Positions 34,333 to 42,939 are shown, counted from the first letter of the stretch. The stretch is DNA of 56,979 nt from JANOXC01 sp031418215 (GCA_031418215.1 JANOXC010000174.1:1-56979); one strand, 5' to 3'. The notes: generated from the sequence alone by a model not told the origin. Translations and numbers: made by a program.

Positions 34333-34800
34333 CTAATCAACCCAAATCTTATCCGTTTTTACGCCATGGCAACTATTACAGGCGCCTGTACTAATTGGCT
34401 CAAGCATTTTTTGAACCTTTCCATCCGATGAAACTACCACTGGATAAAAACTGCCGGTTAGTCCGGATGAATTCTCATTATAAAAATTTCCCAGATCGTC
34501 CCCATCAATAATTTTGATTAAATCCCCTTTGCCATCAGCTTGTGTATACATTTGAATAGTTGGGTTGGACTTCGTTTTGGAAAAAGTTTGATTATAAACT
34601 GTTCCTGCTACTGCAAAGCAACCTTGTCCTTCCCCGGTTCCGGAATGACAATTCATGCAATTCAAACCCATGTTATGGCTTTCCTCTTTGTTATGAGCAC
34701 TTGTTCCGCCTTGCCCACCACAGCCATGTTTGCAGGATGAAAAAATAACTTCAACAAATGCACCCAAGAATAAAAGAATTATTGATTGATGGAGTTTCAT
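34333..34800 (-). CDS. Di-haem c-type lipoprotein, probably exported
   Basis: 155 residues. The signal ends in a lipobox (FSSC, Cys23). Two haem c sites: CMNCH at 48-52 and CNSCH at 141-145, with a C-rich KHGCGGQGG stretch near the N-terminus. Between them is a beta-rich ~80-residue region (CFAVAGTVYNQTFSKTK...GNFYNENSSGLTGSFYPVVV) that resembles carboxypeptidase-regulatory-like domains and holds no further haem site. Likely a periplasmic electron carrier or sensor; no redox partner gene is adjacent. It diverges from ribF. Confidence 0.82.
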   Translation of the reverse strand: MKLHQSIILLFLGAFVEVIFSSCKHGCGGQGGTSAHNKEESHNMGLNCMNCHSGTGEGQGCFAVAGTVYNQTFSKTKSNPTIQMYTQADGKGDLIKIIDGDDLGNFYNENSSGLTGSFYPVVVSSDGKVQKMLEPISTGACNSCHGVKTDKIWVD

Positions 34801-35054
34801 GATGCTGTAAATTTAGTTCAATTATTAATGAAAATCTTACTATTTAGTGAAGTAAATTGTGCACTTTTTTTCACATCCATTTTTTTCGGTTTTAGCAATA
34901 TAATTTTTTTTTGAAAGGATTTTTTAAGCCTTTGATAATCCAACTTTCTATTCGAAGCATTTGCTTTGAATTTTTAATCATAAAGCTTTCATCTGGCAAC
35001 GTTGATGCAACAGAAAATACCCATTTACTGATTTTCAGTCACTACATTTGTCGC

Positions 35055-35975
35055 ATGAAGGTTTTTCATTCTGTTGACGATTTTACTGGAAAAAATCCTG
35101 TACTTACCATCGGTACTTTTGATGGTGTACATATCGGCCATCAGGTAATCTTAGCTCGTTTGAAAGAGATTGCGCGAGAAATGAATGGTGAAGTAACAAT
35201 GCTTACCTTTCATCCGCATCCACGACTTGTTTTATATCCTGAACAAAAAGATTTACTGCTGCTTACAACGCAAAACGAGAAGATAAAATTATTGGAGCGT
35301 TTTGGTGTTGACAATATCGTTTTTCAGCCTTTCACTCATGCGTTTTCGCGACTGAGTTATGATGCCTTTGTAAAGCAGGTTATTGTTGATGGAATCAAAG
35401 CAAAAAAAGTGGTGATTGGTTACGACCATCATTTCGGCCATAACCGCGAAGGTGGCTTGAAGCAATTGTTATTGTTGTCAGAGATTTATCATTTTGAGGT
35501 AGAGGAAATTCCTGAACAGGATATTGATTATGCAGCCGTGAGCAGCTCCCGTGTTCGAAAAGCATTGTTGGCAGGTGATGTGCACAGTGCGAATTTATTG
35601 TTGGGACATGATTATTCCATTACCGGAAAAGTGATTAAAGGAAAGCAACTGGGTCGTAGTCTTGGATTCCCTACTGCCAATCTGGAAACAGAAGCTTACA
35701 AGCTCATTCCGGCAAATGGTGTTTATGCTGTACTCATTAACTTGAATGACATCATTTATAAAGGGATGATGAATATCGGCAACCGTCCTACGTTCGATAA
35801 TGGTGTAAAAAGTGTAGAGGTAAACATCCTTGAATTTGAAGGCGACCTGTATGGAAAAGAAATTACCCTTCACATCAGGCATTTTCTTCGTTCCGAATTA
35901 AAGTTCAATTCACCTGCAGATCTGATTTCGCAAATGAATCTGGATAAATTGCTGACCGTAAAACTATTATCCTGA
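35055..35975 (+). CDS. ribF: Bifunctional riboflavin kinase / FAD synthetase
   Basis: Makes FMN and then FAD from riboflavin. The start is taken at the ATG at 35,055 (MKVFHSVDDFTGKNPVLTIGTFDGVHIGHQ), giving 306 residues, typical of the family. A 48-codon upstream extension to 34,911 is AT-rich and has no homology. The N-terminal adenylyltransferase domain has GTFDGVHIGHQ and the KVVIGYDHHFGHNR motif. The C-terminal kinase has GKVIKGKQLGRSLGFPTANL, GVYAV and NIGNRPTF. Confidence 0.95.
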   Translation: MKVFHSVDDFTGKNPVLTIGTFDGVHIGHQVILARLKEIAREMNGEVTMLTFHPHPRLVLYPEQKDLLLLTTQNEKIKLLERFGVDNIVFQPFTHAFSRLSYDAFVKQVIVDGIKAKKVVIGYDHHFGHNREGGLKQLLLLSEIYHFEVEEIPEQDIDYAAVSSSRVRKALLAGDVHSANLLLGHDYSITGKVIKGKQLGRSLGFPTANLETEAYKLIPANGVYAVLINLNDIIYKGMMNIGNRPTFDNGVKSVEVNILEFEGDLYGKEITLHIRHFLRSELKFNSPADLISQMNLDKLLTVKLLS

Positions 35976-36012
35976 AATTTGCGTTTAATAGTCAACAAAC
36001 CGTAAAATCACG

Positions 36013-36651
36013 TTGAAAAAAAGCTCCCCTTTTTCTTGCAACAAAACATATAAACTGTATTTGCTTTTGCTGTTATTACTTAATTTCAAAGTAACAAGAA
36101 CATTCGGTCAGGCAGAAGTCGACACTGTTTTTTTAATGCAACAAAAAGTTTATCATAGTTTAAGCGATGCAATAGCCAATGCCGACTCTGTATATATTTT
36201 GGATTTAAGCAGGAAGAAGCTTGCTGCTTTCCCACCACAGATTTATAACTTTAAAAATTTACGAATCCTTGATCTTTCAAAAAACAAGATCGTACAAATA
36301 CCCGAAGACATCGGCAATTTGAAACAACTTAATGCACTCGATCTTTCCAATAATAAAATCAGCAGGCTCCCTCCTTCCATTGGAAATTTAAACCAGCTAA
36401 TCACGTTGCAATTGAACAGAAATGTTATTGATTCTTTGCCTCCGGAAATAGGCAACTTAAAAAACCTGGAAGTGCTGGAAATGTGGGACAATGAATTGGG
36501 TTATATTCCGGAAGAAATTAAAGGGATGACCAGTTTAAAAGTGCTGGAGTTAAGAGGTATTTTGTTCAATGAATCGGATCAACAACGCGTCCACAATCTT
36601 TTGCCCGAAGCGAAAGTTTATTTTTCGCCGAGTTGTAATTGCAAAAACTAA
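36013..36651 (+). CDS. Secreted leucine-rich repeat protein
   Basis: 212 residues, starting at TTG. Only this start keeps the signal peptide (LYLLLLLLLNFKVTRTFGQ); the next ATG would remove it. About five LRR units of the ~23-residue bacterial type follow (NLRILDLSKNKIVQIPEDIGNLKQ; LNALDLSNNKISRLPPSIGNLNQ; LEVLEMWDNELGYIPEEIKGM). LRRs mediate binding; the ligand is unknown. It follows ribF by 37 bases on the same strand. It is unusually short and ends in CNCKN. Confidence 0.83.
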   Translation: MKKSSPFSCNKTYKLYLLLLLLLNFKVTRTFGQAEVDTVFLMQQKVYHSLSDAIANADSVYILDLSRKKLAAFPPQIYNFKNLRILDLSKNKIVQIPEDIGNLKQLNALDLSNNKISRLPPSIGNLNQLITLQLNRNVIDSLPPEIGNLKNLEVLEMWDNELGYIPEEIKGMTSLKVLELRGILFNESDQQRVHNLLPEAKVYFSPSCNCKN

Positions 36652-36723
36652 ATCAAAGGGCAATCATATCATTTGGCGCAATTCATAAAGCTAAATTATA
36701 CTTCCAAGCTGCTCTCTACAAAA

Positions 36724-38982
36724 TTAACCTTCGCTTACGCTACTGTTAACAAAGTACATATCAATCTCCCCTTTATTCTTCGCCTGAATTTTTCCGCGAT
36801 GAATAAAAGTAAATTTTCCCTTGCCCTTCTCCCCTTGGAGAAGGTGTCCGCCAAGGCGGACGGATGAGGCAAATTTATCTTTAACCAATTCATACGTGCT
36901 GCCGCTGATGTTTACTTTTCCTGCTTCACCACTTGATTCCATACGTGAAGCAATATTCACCGTATCGCCCCAAATGTCGTAAGCGAATTTTTTCACGCCA
37001 ACTATTCCAGCAACAACGGGGCCGGAGTGAATACCAATTCTGACTTCAAAGACCTCACCCCGGCCCTCTCCTAAGGAGAGGGAGTTGATTCGGGAATGCA
37101 TAAAATCCCGAATTTCGATTGCTGCATTTACTACATCAACAGCATTTGTTTTATTGGCAACGGGCAAACCACCTGCACACATGTAACTATCCCCAATAGT
37201 TTTTATTTTTTCGATATTGTGTTTGGTGATAATGTTGTCGAATGCTTTGAAGCAGGTGTGGATTTCTGCAACTAGTTCTGTCGGTGATAGTTTCTCTGAG
37301 ATTTGTGTAAATCCTTTGAAGTCCGTGAACATAACAGTTACTTCGTCAAACTGTTTTGCTTCAGCACTGCCTTTAGCTTTGAGTTCTTCGGCAACTTCTT
37401 CAGGCAAGATATTTAATAATAATTCGTCACTCCGCTTTTTCCCTTTCCTGATTTTATTTCGTTGAGTAAAAAATATTCCTGCAAACAAAACCATAGCACA
37501 AAATCCACCAATAAATCCATTGCGCACTAATTTTTGCTTTTGCAATTCTGCTTTTGCAACAGCATCTTTCTTTTCCTGCTCTGCTTGTTGTTTATCAAAT
37601 TCATTTTGAAATTTTTCTTTTTGCGCGGCTTTATGTATTTCGTTACCTTTTAATTTATTGCTAAGCAAAACATATTGTTTATAATGTTCATAAGCATCTG
37701 TACCGTTACCGCTTGCCGAATCAATTTGAGAAGCCAATAATTCGGCTTCCATTATTTGTTTTATATCAATTTGTTTTTTCAGAACAGCAATAGCCCTGCT
37801 GCTGTATTCTTTAGCTGAACTGTAATTTTTCTGACCAAAATAATCCTGAGCCAGTAAATGATGACACCAGGCCACTCTGCCTTCCCATTTTAATTCCTCT
37901 GCGATTTTTAACGACTTCAAATGACATTCAATCGCCTTTACAAAATCACCTTGCTTATAATAAACCATTCCCGTTTCATTAAGGACATCAGTGACTTGCT
38001 CCTTGTTTTTTGTTGAGTCAAACACTAACAAACTTCTTTTAAAATATAAAAGGGAATTCTCATAATCTCTATTATCCATATAGACTAACCCTATCCACTT
38101 ATATACAGAACCAATATTATGGTCTATATCTTTTTTTGAATTGCATATTGCTATCAGTTTGTTATAATACTCCAGCGCCTTATCAACATTATGAAGCGTA
38201 TAATAAAATCCGCCTATAGCAGCAAGCACGTTAAATAAATCATTTGTGTCTTTTGTTTCATTTAAAATTGAAAGCGCGTTCTGATAGTTTTTCAATGCTT
38301 GTACATTTTCTCCATTATCCCTGTACATGTCTCCTAATTGTGCCAAAGAGAGTGCTGCTCCTTGTTTGTAATTCATCTCTTTTGAAATTTCAATAGCCGA
38401 TTGAATAGATTTTAAAGCCTGCTGAACATTTCCTATTGATAAATAATATTGAGTCAATCTCCATTTGCCATAGACAATAAAAAAGGTGTCTTTTATTTCA
38501 AGAAAAACAGCTAAACTCTTTTCTAAGTGATCAAGAAATCGGGCAGTATCCTTTTCATAGAAATATATATCAGAAATATCAAAAAGCGCCTCCCCAATTC
38601 TTTTTTTATTTCCTTCTTTTTCATAGCGGGCTAAATGTGCCTGTATGAACTCAATCACCTTATTCCAATCAGTGCTATTGTCTTTTGTATAATATGAAAT
38701 TATTAAATTATATGCAGCTGACTTTTGTTTTAGAATTTTTTCCCGCTGCTTCTCATCAATATTTTGTGAAAGAAGTTTATCGGCGAGTTCCACTGCGGGT
38801 TCTGCATAAAGTAAATTGTTTTTTCTTTCGCATGAGTCACCAAGAGCAAGGTATAATCGCAATCGTGTTGTATCATGCTTTGCGTTTTGTAATTCTGTTT
38901 TAAGAGAATCTATTATTTTGTTTTGAGAAAAACAAAATTTCTGAGTTAATGCCAAAAAGAAAAACAAAATAATATTTTTCAT
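36724..38982 (-). CDS. TPR-sensor adenylate cyclase with in-frame palindromic repeats
   Basis: 752 residues. Signal peptide (1-19), about nine TPR units (~30-440), a coiled coil (450-485), one membrane segment (489-505) and a class III cyclase domain (~545-705). Metal ligands Asp554 (FTDF) and Asp598 (IGDS) are present. Lys594 and Asp669 (YDIWGDTVN) match the adenine-selecting pair, so cAMP is the expected product. The TPRs probably face the periplasm. Two segments look inserted: LSLGEGRGE (635-643), encoded by a CCCTCTCC palindrome in a loop before FEVRIGIHSGP, and RLGGHLLQGEKGKG (709-722), encoded by two further palindromes. The active site is untouched. It converges with the LRR gene and lies beside a decayed paralogue (38986-39525). 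Confidence 0.9.
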   Translation of the reverse strand: MKNIILFFFLALTQKFCFSQNKIIDSLKTELQNAKHDTTRLRLYLALGDSCERKNNLLYAEPAVELADKLLSQNIDEKQREKILKQKSAAYNLIISYYTKDNSTDWNKVIEFIQAHLARYEKEGNKKRIGEALFDISDIYFYEKDTARFLDHLEKSLAVFLEIKDTFFIVYGKWRLTQYYLSIGNVQQALKSIQSAIEISKEMNYKQGAALSLAQLGDMYRDNGENVQALKNYQNALSILNETKDTNDLFNVLAAIGGFYYTLHNVDKALEYYNKLIAICNSKKDIDHNIGSVYKWIGLVYMDNRDYENSLLYFKRSLLVFDSTKNKEQVTDVLNETGMVYYKQGDFVKAIECHLKSLKIAEELKWEGRVAWCHHLLAQDYFGQKNYSSAKEYSSRAIAVLKKQIDIKQIMEAELLASQIDSASGNGTDAYEHYKQYVLLSNKLKGNEIHKAAQKEKFQNEFDKQQAEQEKKDAVAKAELQKQKLVRNGFIGGFCAMVLFAGIFFTQRNKIRKGKKRSDELLLNILPEEVAEELKAKGSAEAKQFDEVTVMFTDFKGFTQISEKLSPTELVAEIHTCFKAFDNIITKHNIEKIKTIGDSYMCAGGLPVANKTNAVDVVNAAIEIRDFMHSRINSLSLGEGRGEVFEVRIGIHSGPVVAGIVGVKKFAYDIWGDTVNIASRMESSGEAGKVNISGSTYELVKDKFASSVRLGGHLLQGEKGKGKFTFIHRGKIQAKNKGEIDMYFVNSSVSEG
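36825..36861. repeat. Two adjacent palindromes inside the cyclase gene
   Basis: CCTTCTCC-CCTT-GGAGAAGG (36,825-36,844) and GTCCGCC-AA-GGCGGAC (36,846-36,861) lie back to back in the coding sequence and encode the SVRLGGHLLQGEKG stretch. The second recurs as a perfect palindrome at 39,099-39,114 in the paralogue. Confidence 0.85.
37064..37082. repeat. CCCTCTCC palindrome inside the cyclase gene
   Basis: CCCTCTCC-TAA-GGAGAGGG, 19 bases, encoding LSLGEGRG in the cyclase loop. Sequences of this kind (CTCTCC...GGAGAG) are dispersed in many Bacteroidota genomes. Confidence 0.85.
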
Positions 38983-38985
38983 AAA

Positions 38986-39525
38986 TCAAATTATATTTTC
39001 TACAAAGTACATATCAATCTCCCCTTTATTCTTTGCCTGTATTTTTCCGCGATGAATAAAAACAAACTTTCCATTTCCCTTTTTCCCTTGGAGAAGATGT
39101 CCGCCTAGGCGGACGGACGAGGTAAATTTATCTTTCACCAATTCATAAGTGCTGCCACTGATGTTTACTTTTCCTGATTCGCCGCTTGATTCCATTCGTT
39201 AAGCAATGTTCACCGTATCACCACAGATATCATAAGCGAATTTTTTTATGTCAACAATTCCTGCAATGAATAGAAGCAGCAGGTAATCCATTTTTGAGTC
39301 ATCCTTTCTCTTAATCAGTGTTTGTAATAGTTTGAAACATTCATTTGGACTTTTAGTGTCAGTAGCATAGAGGTTTACTAACTCCTTTAACTTGTTTCTT
39401 TTTGCAGTATCTTCTTTGGCAATAAGAAATGCTGTTTTCAAACTGTCTTCTTTTGTTTGGCGAGCAATAACAGCTGGATTTGCACAAGTGATCAGTAAAA
39501 GAAAAATAAACAGTTTGTAATTCAT
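38986..39525 (-). pseudogene. Decayed TPR-adenylate cyclase paralogue
   Basis: Reading from 39,525: a signal peptide and start of a TPR region (MNYKLFIFLLLITCANPAVIAR...KEDTAKRNKLKELVNLYATD), then an abrupt junction into the end of a cyclase domain (FIAGIVDIKKFAYDICGDTVNIA). A TAA stop stands where the intact neighbour has a sense codon (GCTTCACGT there, GCTTAACGA here). The same frame continues after the stop (RMESSGESGKVNISGSTYELVKDKF) to the tail GEIDMYFVENII. So it has lost roughly 550 residues by internal deletion and also carries a nonsense change. It retains the palindromic insertion of the intact gene, so that insertion predates the duplication. Confidence 0.88.
39099..39114. repeat. 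Perfect 16-bp palindrome GTCCGCCTAGGCGGAC
   Basis: Inside the cyclase pseudogene, in the same place as the GTCCGCC-AA-GGCGGAC element of the intact gene. A change at the centre makes it perfectly self-complementary. Confidence 0.85.
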
Positions 39526-39730
39526 TAATTATGTATTGAAGCAACCTAAAGCTATTAATAGAAATTTCTTCATTTTGAAGTTGGATAATCCATTTAAATA
39601 AGAACCCTAGTACCAGGACCAATTCGTATTACTGTCTAAATCCTTTCGGTGTAATGATTGTAATATTAAACAAACAAATACAAAGAATAGACATTTCTAT
39701 GAAATTCGAAACCCAACTTCATTTTCAATC

Positions 39731-39744
39731 CCGATAGCTATCGG
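39731..39744. repeat. 14-bp palindrome CCGATAGCTATCGG
   Basis: Perfectly self-complementary, 45 bases before the OppC-like gene. Similar in form to the palindrome at 31,449. Confidence 0.6.
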
Positions 39745-39788
39745 AATTCAAATTAAGTAACTACGTTTGCAATGAAATACCCTCCTCA

Positions 39789-40937
39789 TTGAAGACAAAC
39801 TCCCCCGGTAAAATAGTATGGTTGCGTTTGAAAAAGAACAAACCCGCTATTGCAGGGCTGTTCATCATTTCACTTTTTACTTTATTCGGCATTTTCTGTT
39901 ATTTTATTATCCCTGACAATTCTCCTTACAGCAACCAGATGTCGTTGCCCATCAGCATGCAGAAACCGGGGTTTAAAACGGAGGTATTATACACCAAGAA
40001 AAAAAATACTGCAGAATCTAACTCCTTTTTACAAAGGTTGATTTCCGGAAACCCACCCACTTACAGTTTCATTCCACTACAACAATGGCATTTTGAAAAT
40101 GATGAAATAGTTTTTGAAGAATTTACCGGCGACCCTTCCATCAAGAGCATGGAGCAACGGTTAAAATTAACTGAAGTTATTGCTTCATCAACTCCGGCTT
40201 CTCCTCAACATTTGCAGGAAATGGTGAAAAAGGATTACCTGACATCAAAAACATTTTGGTTCGGTACCGACCGCTACGGCCGCGACTTGCTAAGCAGGAT
40301 GGTAGTTGGATCGCGCGTTTCACTTTCTGTTGGTTTTATTGCTGTAATAATTTCATTGGTAATTGGTATTTTACTAGGTTCCCTTGCCGGTTTTTTTCGT
40401 GGATGGGTTGACAATGTCATCATGTGGCTAATTAATGTGGTATGGTCTATTCCAACATTATTATTGGTAATTGCCATCACACTGGCATTGGGAAAAGGAT
40501 TCACGCAGGTCTTTATTGCCGTGGGTTTAACGATGTGGGTAGAAGTAGCAAGGCTGGTCCGCGGACAGATATTCTCTTTGCGTGAAATGCAATATGTAGA
40601 AGCAGGACGAGCGCTTGGATTTAACAATATGCGCATCATCAATAAGCATATTTTACCCAATGTAATGGGTCCTGTAATTGTAATTGCTGCCTCGAACTTC
40701 GCTTCAGCCATTTTATTGGAAGCAGGGCTTAGTTTCTTAGGGATGGGCGCACAACCTCCAACACCAAGCTGGGGAATGATGATTAAGGAAAACTATGGTT
40801 ACATCGTTGCTGATGCTGCATACCTTGCCATGTTGCCCGGTATTGCCATTGCGTTAATGGTTTTATCTTTTACACTTTTGGGCAATGGTCTGCGCGATGC
40901 TTTTGACACCAAACTTTCCCTACGAACAACAGCGTAG
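39789..40937 (+). CDS. Peptide/nickel-type ABC transporter permease, OppC-like
   Basis: 382 residues from a TTG. The N-terminal segment (KKNKPAIAGLFIISLFTLFGIFCYFIIPD) is the first membrane helix. A ~130-residue extracytoplasmic region follows, longer than usual. Then comes the permease core: FGTDRYGRDLLSRMVVGSRVSL, the EAA-type loop VEAGRALGFNNMRIINKHILPN, and the end ALMVLSFTLLGNGLRDAFDTKL. No ATPase, OppB or binding-protein gene is adjacent, so partners must lie elsewhere. A six-codon frame (ATG at 39,773 to TGA at 39,790-39,792) ends on top of the TTG, which could couple translation; this may be chance. Confidence 0.88.
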   Translation: MKTNSPGKIVWLRLKKNKPAIAGLFIISLFTLFGIFCYFIIPDNSPYSNQMSLPISMQKPGFKTEVLYTKKKNTAESNSFLQRLISGNPPTYSFIPLQQWHFENDEIVFEEFTGDPSIKSMEQRLKLTEVIASSTPASPQHLQEMVKKDYLTSKTFWFGTDRYGRDLLSRMVVGSRVSLSVGFIAVIISLVIGILLGSLAGFFRGWVDNVIMWLINVVWSIPTLLLVIAITLALGKGFTQVFIAVGLTMWVEVARLVRGQIFSLREMQYVEAGRALGFNNMRIINKHILPNVMGPVIVIAASNFASAILLEAGLSFLGMGAQPPTPSWGMMIKENYGYIVADAAYLAMLPGIAIALMVLSFTLLGNGLRDAFDTKLSLRTTA

Positions 40938-41055
40938 AAAAATCAATTCGGGAATTATTTTAATTACCATGGGAAACACATTCCTAAATAATTTGCTCAA
41001 ATAACAACATGAAAAGTGGCTGTATTGTGGTAATAAAGTTGGCCTGATTCAGAGC

Positions 41056-41087
41056 AAAAAAAAGGCGACCCATAATGGATCGCCTTT
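41056..41087 (-). terminator. Terminator after the SWIB gene
   Basis: On the minus strand AAAGGCGATCC, a 6-base loop, GGGTCGCCTTT, then a T run (about 8). It lies 20 bases after the stop at 41,107. Confidence 0.85.
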
Positions 41088-41106
41088 AAAATTTTGAAGT
41101 AAAAGC

Positions 41107-41568
41107 TTAAGAAAGTTGTTTGTTAATGAGTTTAGTCATTTCAAACATACTTACAGTTTTTCTTCCACCAAAAACTTTCAAAAGAGCAGCATCAGCATTG
41201 ATGTTACGTCTTTCTTTTGGATCTTGTAAGTTGTTTTTCTTAATGTAAATCCACACTCTTTTTACTACTTCAGTACGTGGCATTGGATTTTTTCCAACCA
41301 CTTCAGCTAATGAATCACCAATGTTCATTGGGCGCATGAATGCTGCATTAGGAGTACGCTTTACTTTTACTTTTGCTACTTTCTTAGCAGCTTTTTTAGG
41401 AGCGGCTTTCTTAGGAGCAGCTTTCTTAGCGGCTTTCTTAGGAGCGGCTTTCTTAGCGGCTTTCTTAGGAGCGGCTTTCTTAGCGGCTTTTTTAGGAGCG
41501 GCTTTCTTTGCAGCTTTCTTTGCTGGTTTTGCAGCTTTTTTTGCTGGTTTTGCTTTTTTAGTTGCCAT
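41107..41568 (-). CDS. Histone H1-like protein with C-terminal SWIB domain
   Basis: 153 residues. Residues 1-72 are nearly all Lys, Ala and Pro, as tandem KKAAKKAAP units (five near-perfect copies of the nine-residue repeat), like eukaryotic H1 tails. Residues ~75-153 form a SWIB/MDM2-type domain (AFMRPMNIGDSLAEVVGKNPMPRTEVVKRVWIYIKKNNLQDP...VSMFEMTKLINKQL). A DNA-compacting nucleoid protein is the natural inference. Such fusions are known in Chlamydia and some Bacteroidota. The repeat makes copy-number change likely. It has its own terminator; a TACTTTTA at 41,603-41,610 is a possible -7 element. Confidence 0.9.
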   Translation of the reverse strand: MATKKAKPAKKAAKPAKKAAKKAAPKKAAKKAAPKKAAKKAAPKKAAKKAAPKKAAPKKAAKKVAKVKVKRTPNAAFMRPMNIGDSLAEVVGKNPMPRTEVVKRVWIYIKKNNLQDPKERRNINADAALLKVFGGRKTVSMFEMTKLINKQLS

Positions 41569-41931
41569 TTTTTTGATTAATTGTTAATGATGTTTATGAG
41601 GGTAAAAGTACATTGGTAAAATTCACTTTTGTCAGAGCTAAAAGGAACTTATTAACAGGTTTTTACCTCTGAATTGTTGATTTTTCCCCTCTGTAAACAG
41701 CCCTAAAAAACGATTTTTACCTCTGAAAAACGAGTTTTGTAAGTGCATTACAAGCTGTCACAAAATGCTTGTTTTTAGAGGAGAAATGCGTAATTTACAG
41801 TTCAAAAAAAATGTGCAAAATCATTTTCTCCTCTCAACTATATATATGACTGCCTATGAAAAACAGAATTGTTAATTTCTTTGAGGGCACGTTTTTTAAC
41901 AATGTCAATTTTTTACCCTCTCACACTTCAA
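41569..41931. other. Intergenic region with repeated pyrimidine motifs
   Basis: Around 363 bases without a gene. TTTTTACCTCTGA occurs near 41,660 and 41,714, and TTTTACCCTCTC near 41,911; CTTTTACCCTC is also found on the minus strand near 41,605. These could be operator-like copies for the SWIB gene, or chance in AT-rich DNA. A short frame at 41,856-42,071 overlaps the flavin reductase gene and is not supported. Confidence 0.4.
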
Positions 41932-42810
41932 CTATTTTGAATTCAAGAGCAGTAATTTTAATGCTTCTTCAGTTTTCTTCTCTGCTAGCAATTGATGTGC
42001 GGCAATATGAATGCCCCCTAGGTCCCCCTTCAAAGCAGCTAATAATGCAGCGACATCCTTTTGTTCACTGAAAGCTTTCAGCTCTTCAGCAGCGGGAAGT
42101 TGCTGAACATTCCCCAGCATACCCAAATCATTTCCGGTAAGCACGGTGCTGTTTCTTACTGATGCAGGCAATTGATCTACGCCTATGCCTAAGGTTGTTA
42201 AAGGCTTCGGAACTTCAAATAAGCCCTTGGCTGCCCTGCTGTACCAGTCGCCACCCATACGGGCCACCTGGTCAATCTTTAGAGGATCAATTTTTCCCTG
42301 CTCATTTAATACAGCATCATTAATATGCATTAATATGATTTCACAAATTACAAGATTTGCAGCACCACCTTTCACACCGGTCTGAATAATCTGTTTCACC
42401 TTACACTCCATTTGTACCGGCGACTCCTTCACCCTAAACGGCTTAATAAGTGTTGATGCTTCAGGGGTGAACCCTGACTTAGCGAATTCATTGACTCCCT
42501 TTGGATACTCCGTACTTGCTAGCGACATCTGTTGCACCATATCATAGCTTACTATATTAATGACTACTTCGTCTACCTCACGCAAGTTCTCCAATGTGTT
42601 TTTCGCAACAGCATCACGTCCTCTGAGTGCAGGGCTGAAAATGACAAGCGGCGGATTGGAGCCAAATGCATTAAAAAAGCTGAAAGGGCTTAGATTAGGG
42701 CGCCCCTCCTTATCTATAGTACTGGCAAAAGCGATAGGCCTGGGAGCAATGGCACCGAGCATATAACCATGAAATTCAGTGGGCTTTATGTCTTTAGGGT
42801 TGATGATCAT
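41932..42810 (-). CDS. Flavin reductase-family protein
   Basis: 292 residues from the ATG at 42,810 (MIINPKDIKPTEFHGYMLGAIAPRPIAFASTIDKEGRPNLSPFSFFN). The frame continues upstream to 42,966 only through the dispersed LRSYGEAR repeat, so the longer start is rejected. The N-terminal ~190 residues match FMN-binding split-barrel flavin reductases; the C-terminal ~90 residues are an extra helical part. It probably reduces FMN with NAD(P)H for an unknown partner oxygenase. It is divergent from tRNA-Leu. Confidence 0.87.
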   Translation of the reverse strand: MIINPKDIKPTEFHGYMLGAIAPRPIAFASTIDKEGRPNLSPFSFFNAFGSNPPLVIFSPALRGRDAVAKNTLENLREVDEVVINIVSYDMVQQMSLASTEYPKGVNEFAKSGFTPEASTLIKPFRVKESPVQMECKVKQIIQTGVKGGAANLVICEIILMHINDAVLNEQGKIDPLKIDQVARMGGDWYSRAAKGLFEVPKPLTTLGIGVDQLPASVRNSTVLTGNDLGMLGNVQQLPAAEELKAFSEQKDVAALLAALKGDLGGIHIAAHQLLAEKKTEEALKLLLLNSK

Positions 42811-42902
42811 AGTGATTGTTTTTATTAAATTAGCTAGAAAACAAGAATGGCAAAAATAGTCTTGCTGCGATTCTAATCGTACTATCTGAAAAAATCTTCT
42901 AT

Positions 42903-42939
42903 TTTTGCGCCTCGCTTCGCCGTAGCTTCGCAAAGGCAA
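42903..42939. repeat. Dispersed 37-bp repeat, copy B
   Basis: Second copy of the element at 9246-9282 (CCTCGCTTCGCCGTAGCT core), here 93 bases upstream of the flavin reductase start and just before tRNA-Leu. Confidence 0.8.

Noticed and set aside
41321..41587. Antisense frame over the SWIB gene (Ala/Phe-rich)
   Set aside because: Mirror image of the KKAAP repeat, which stays open on both strands by composition.
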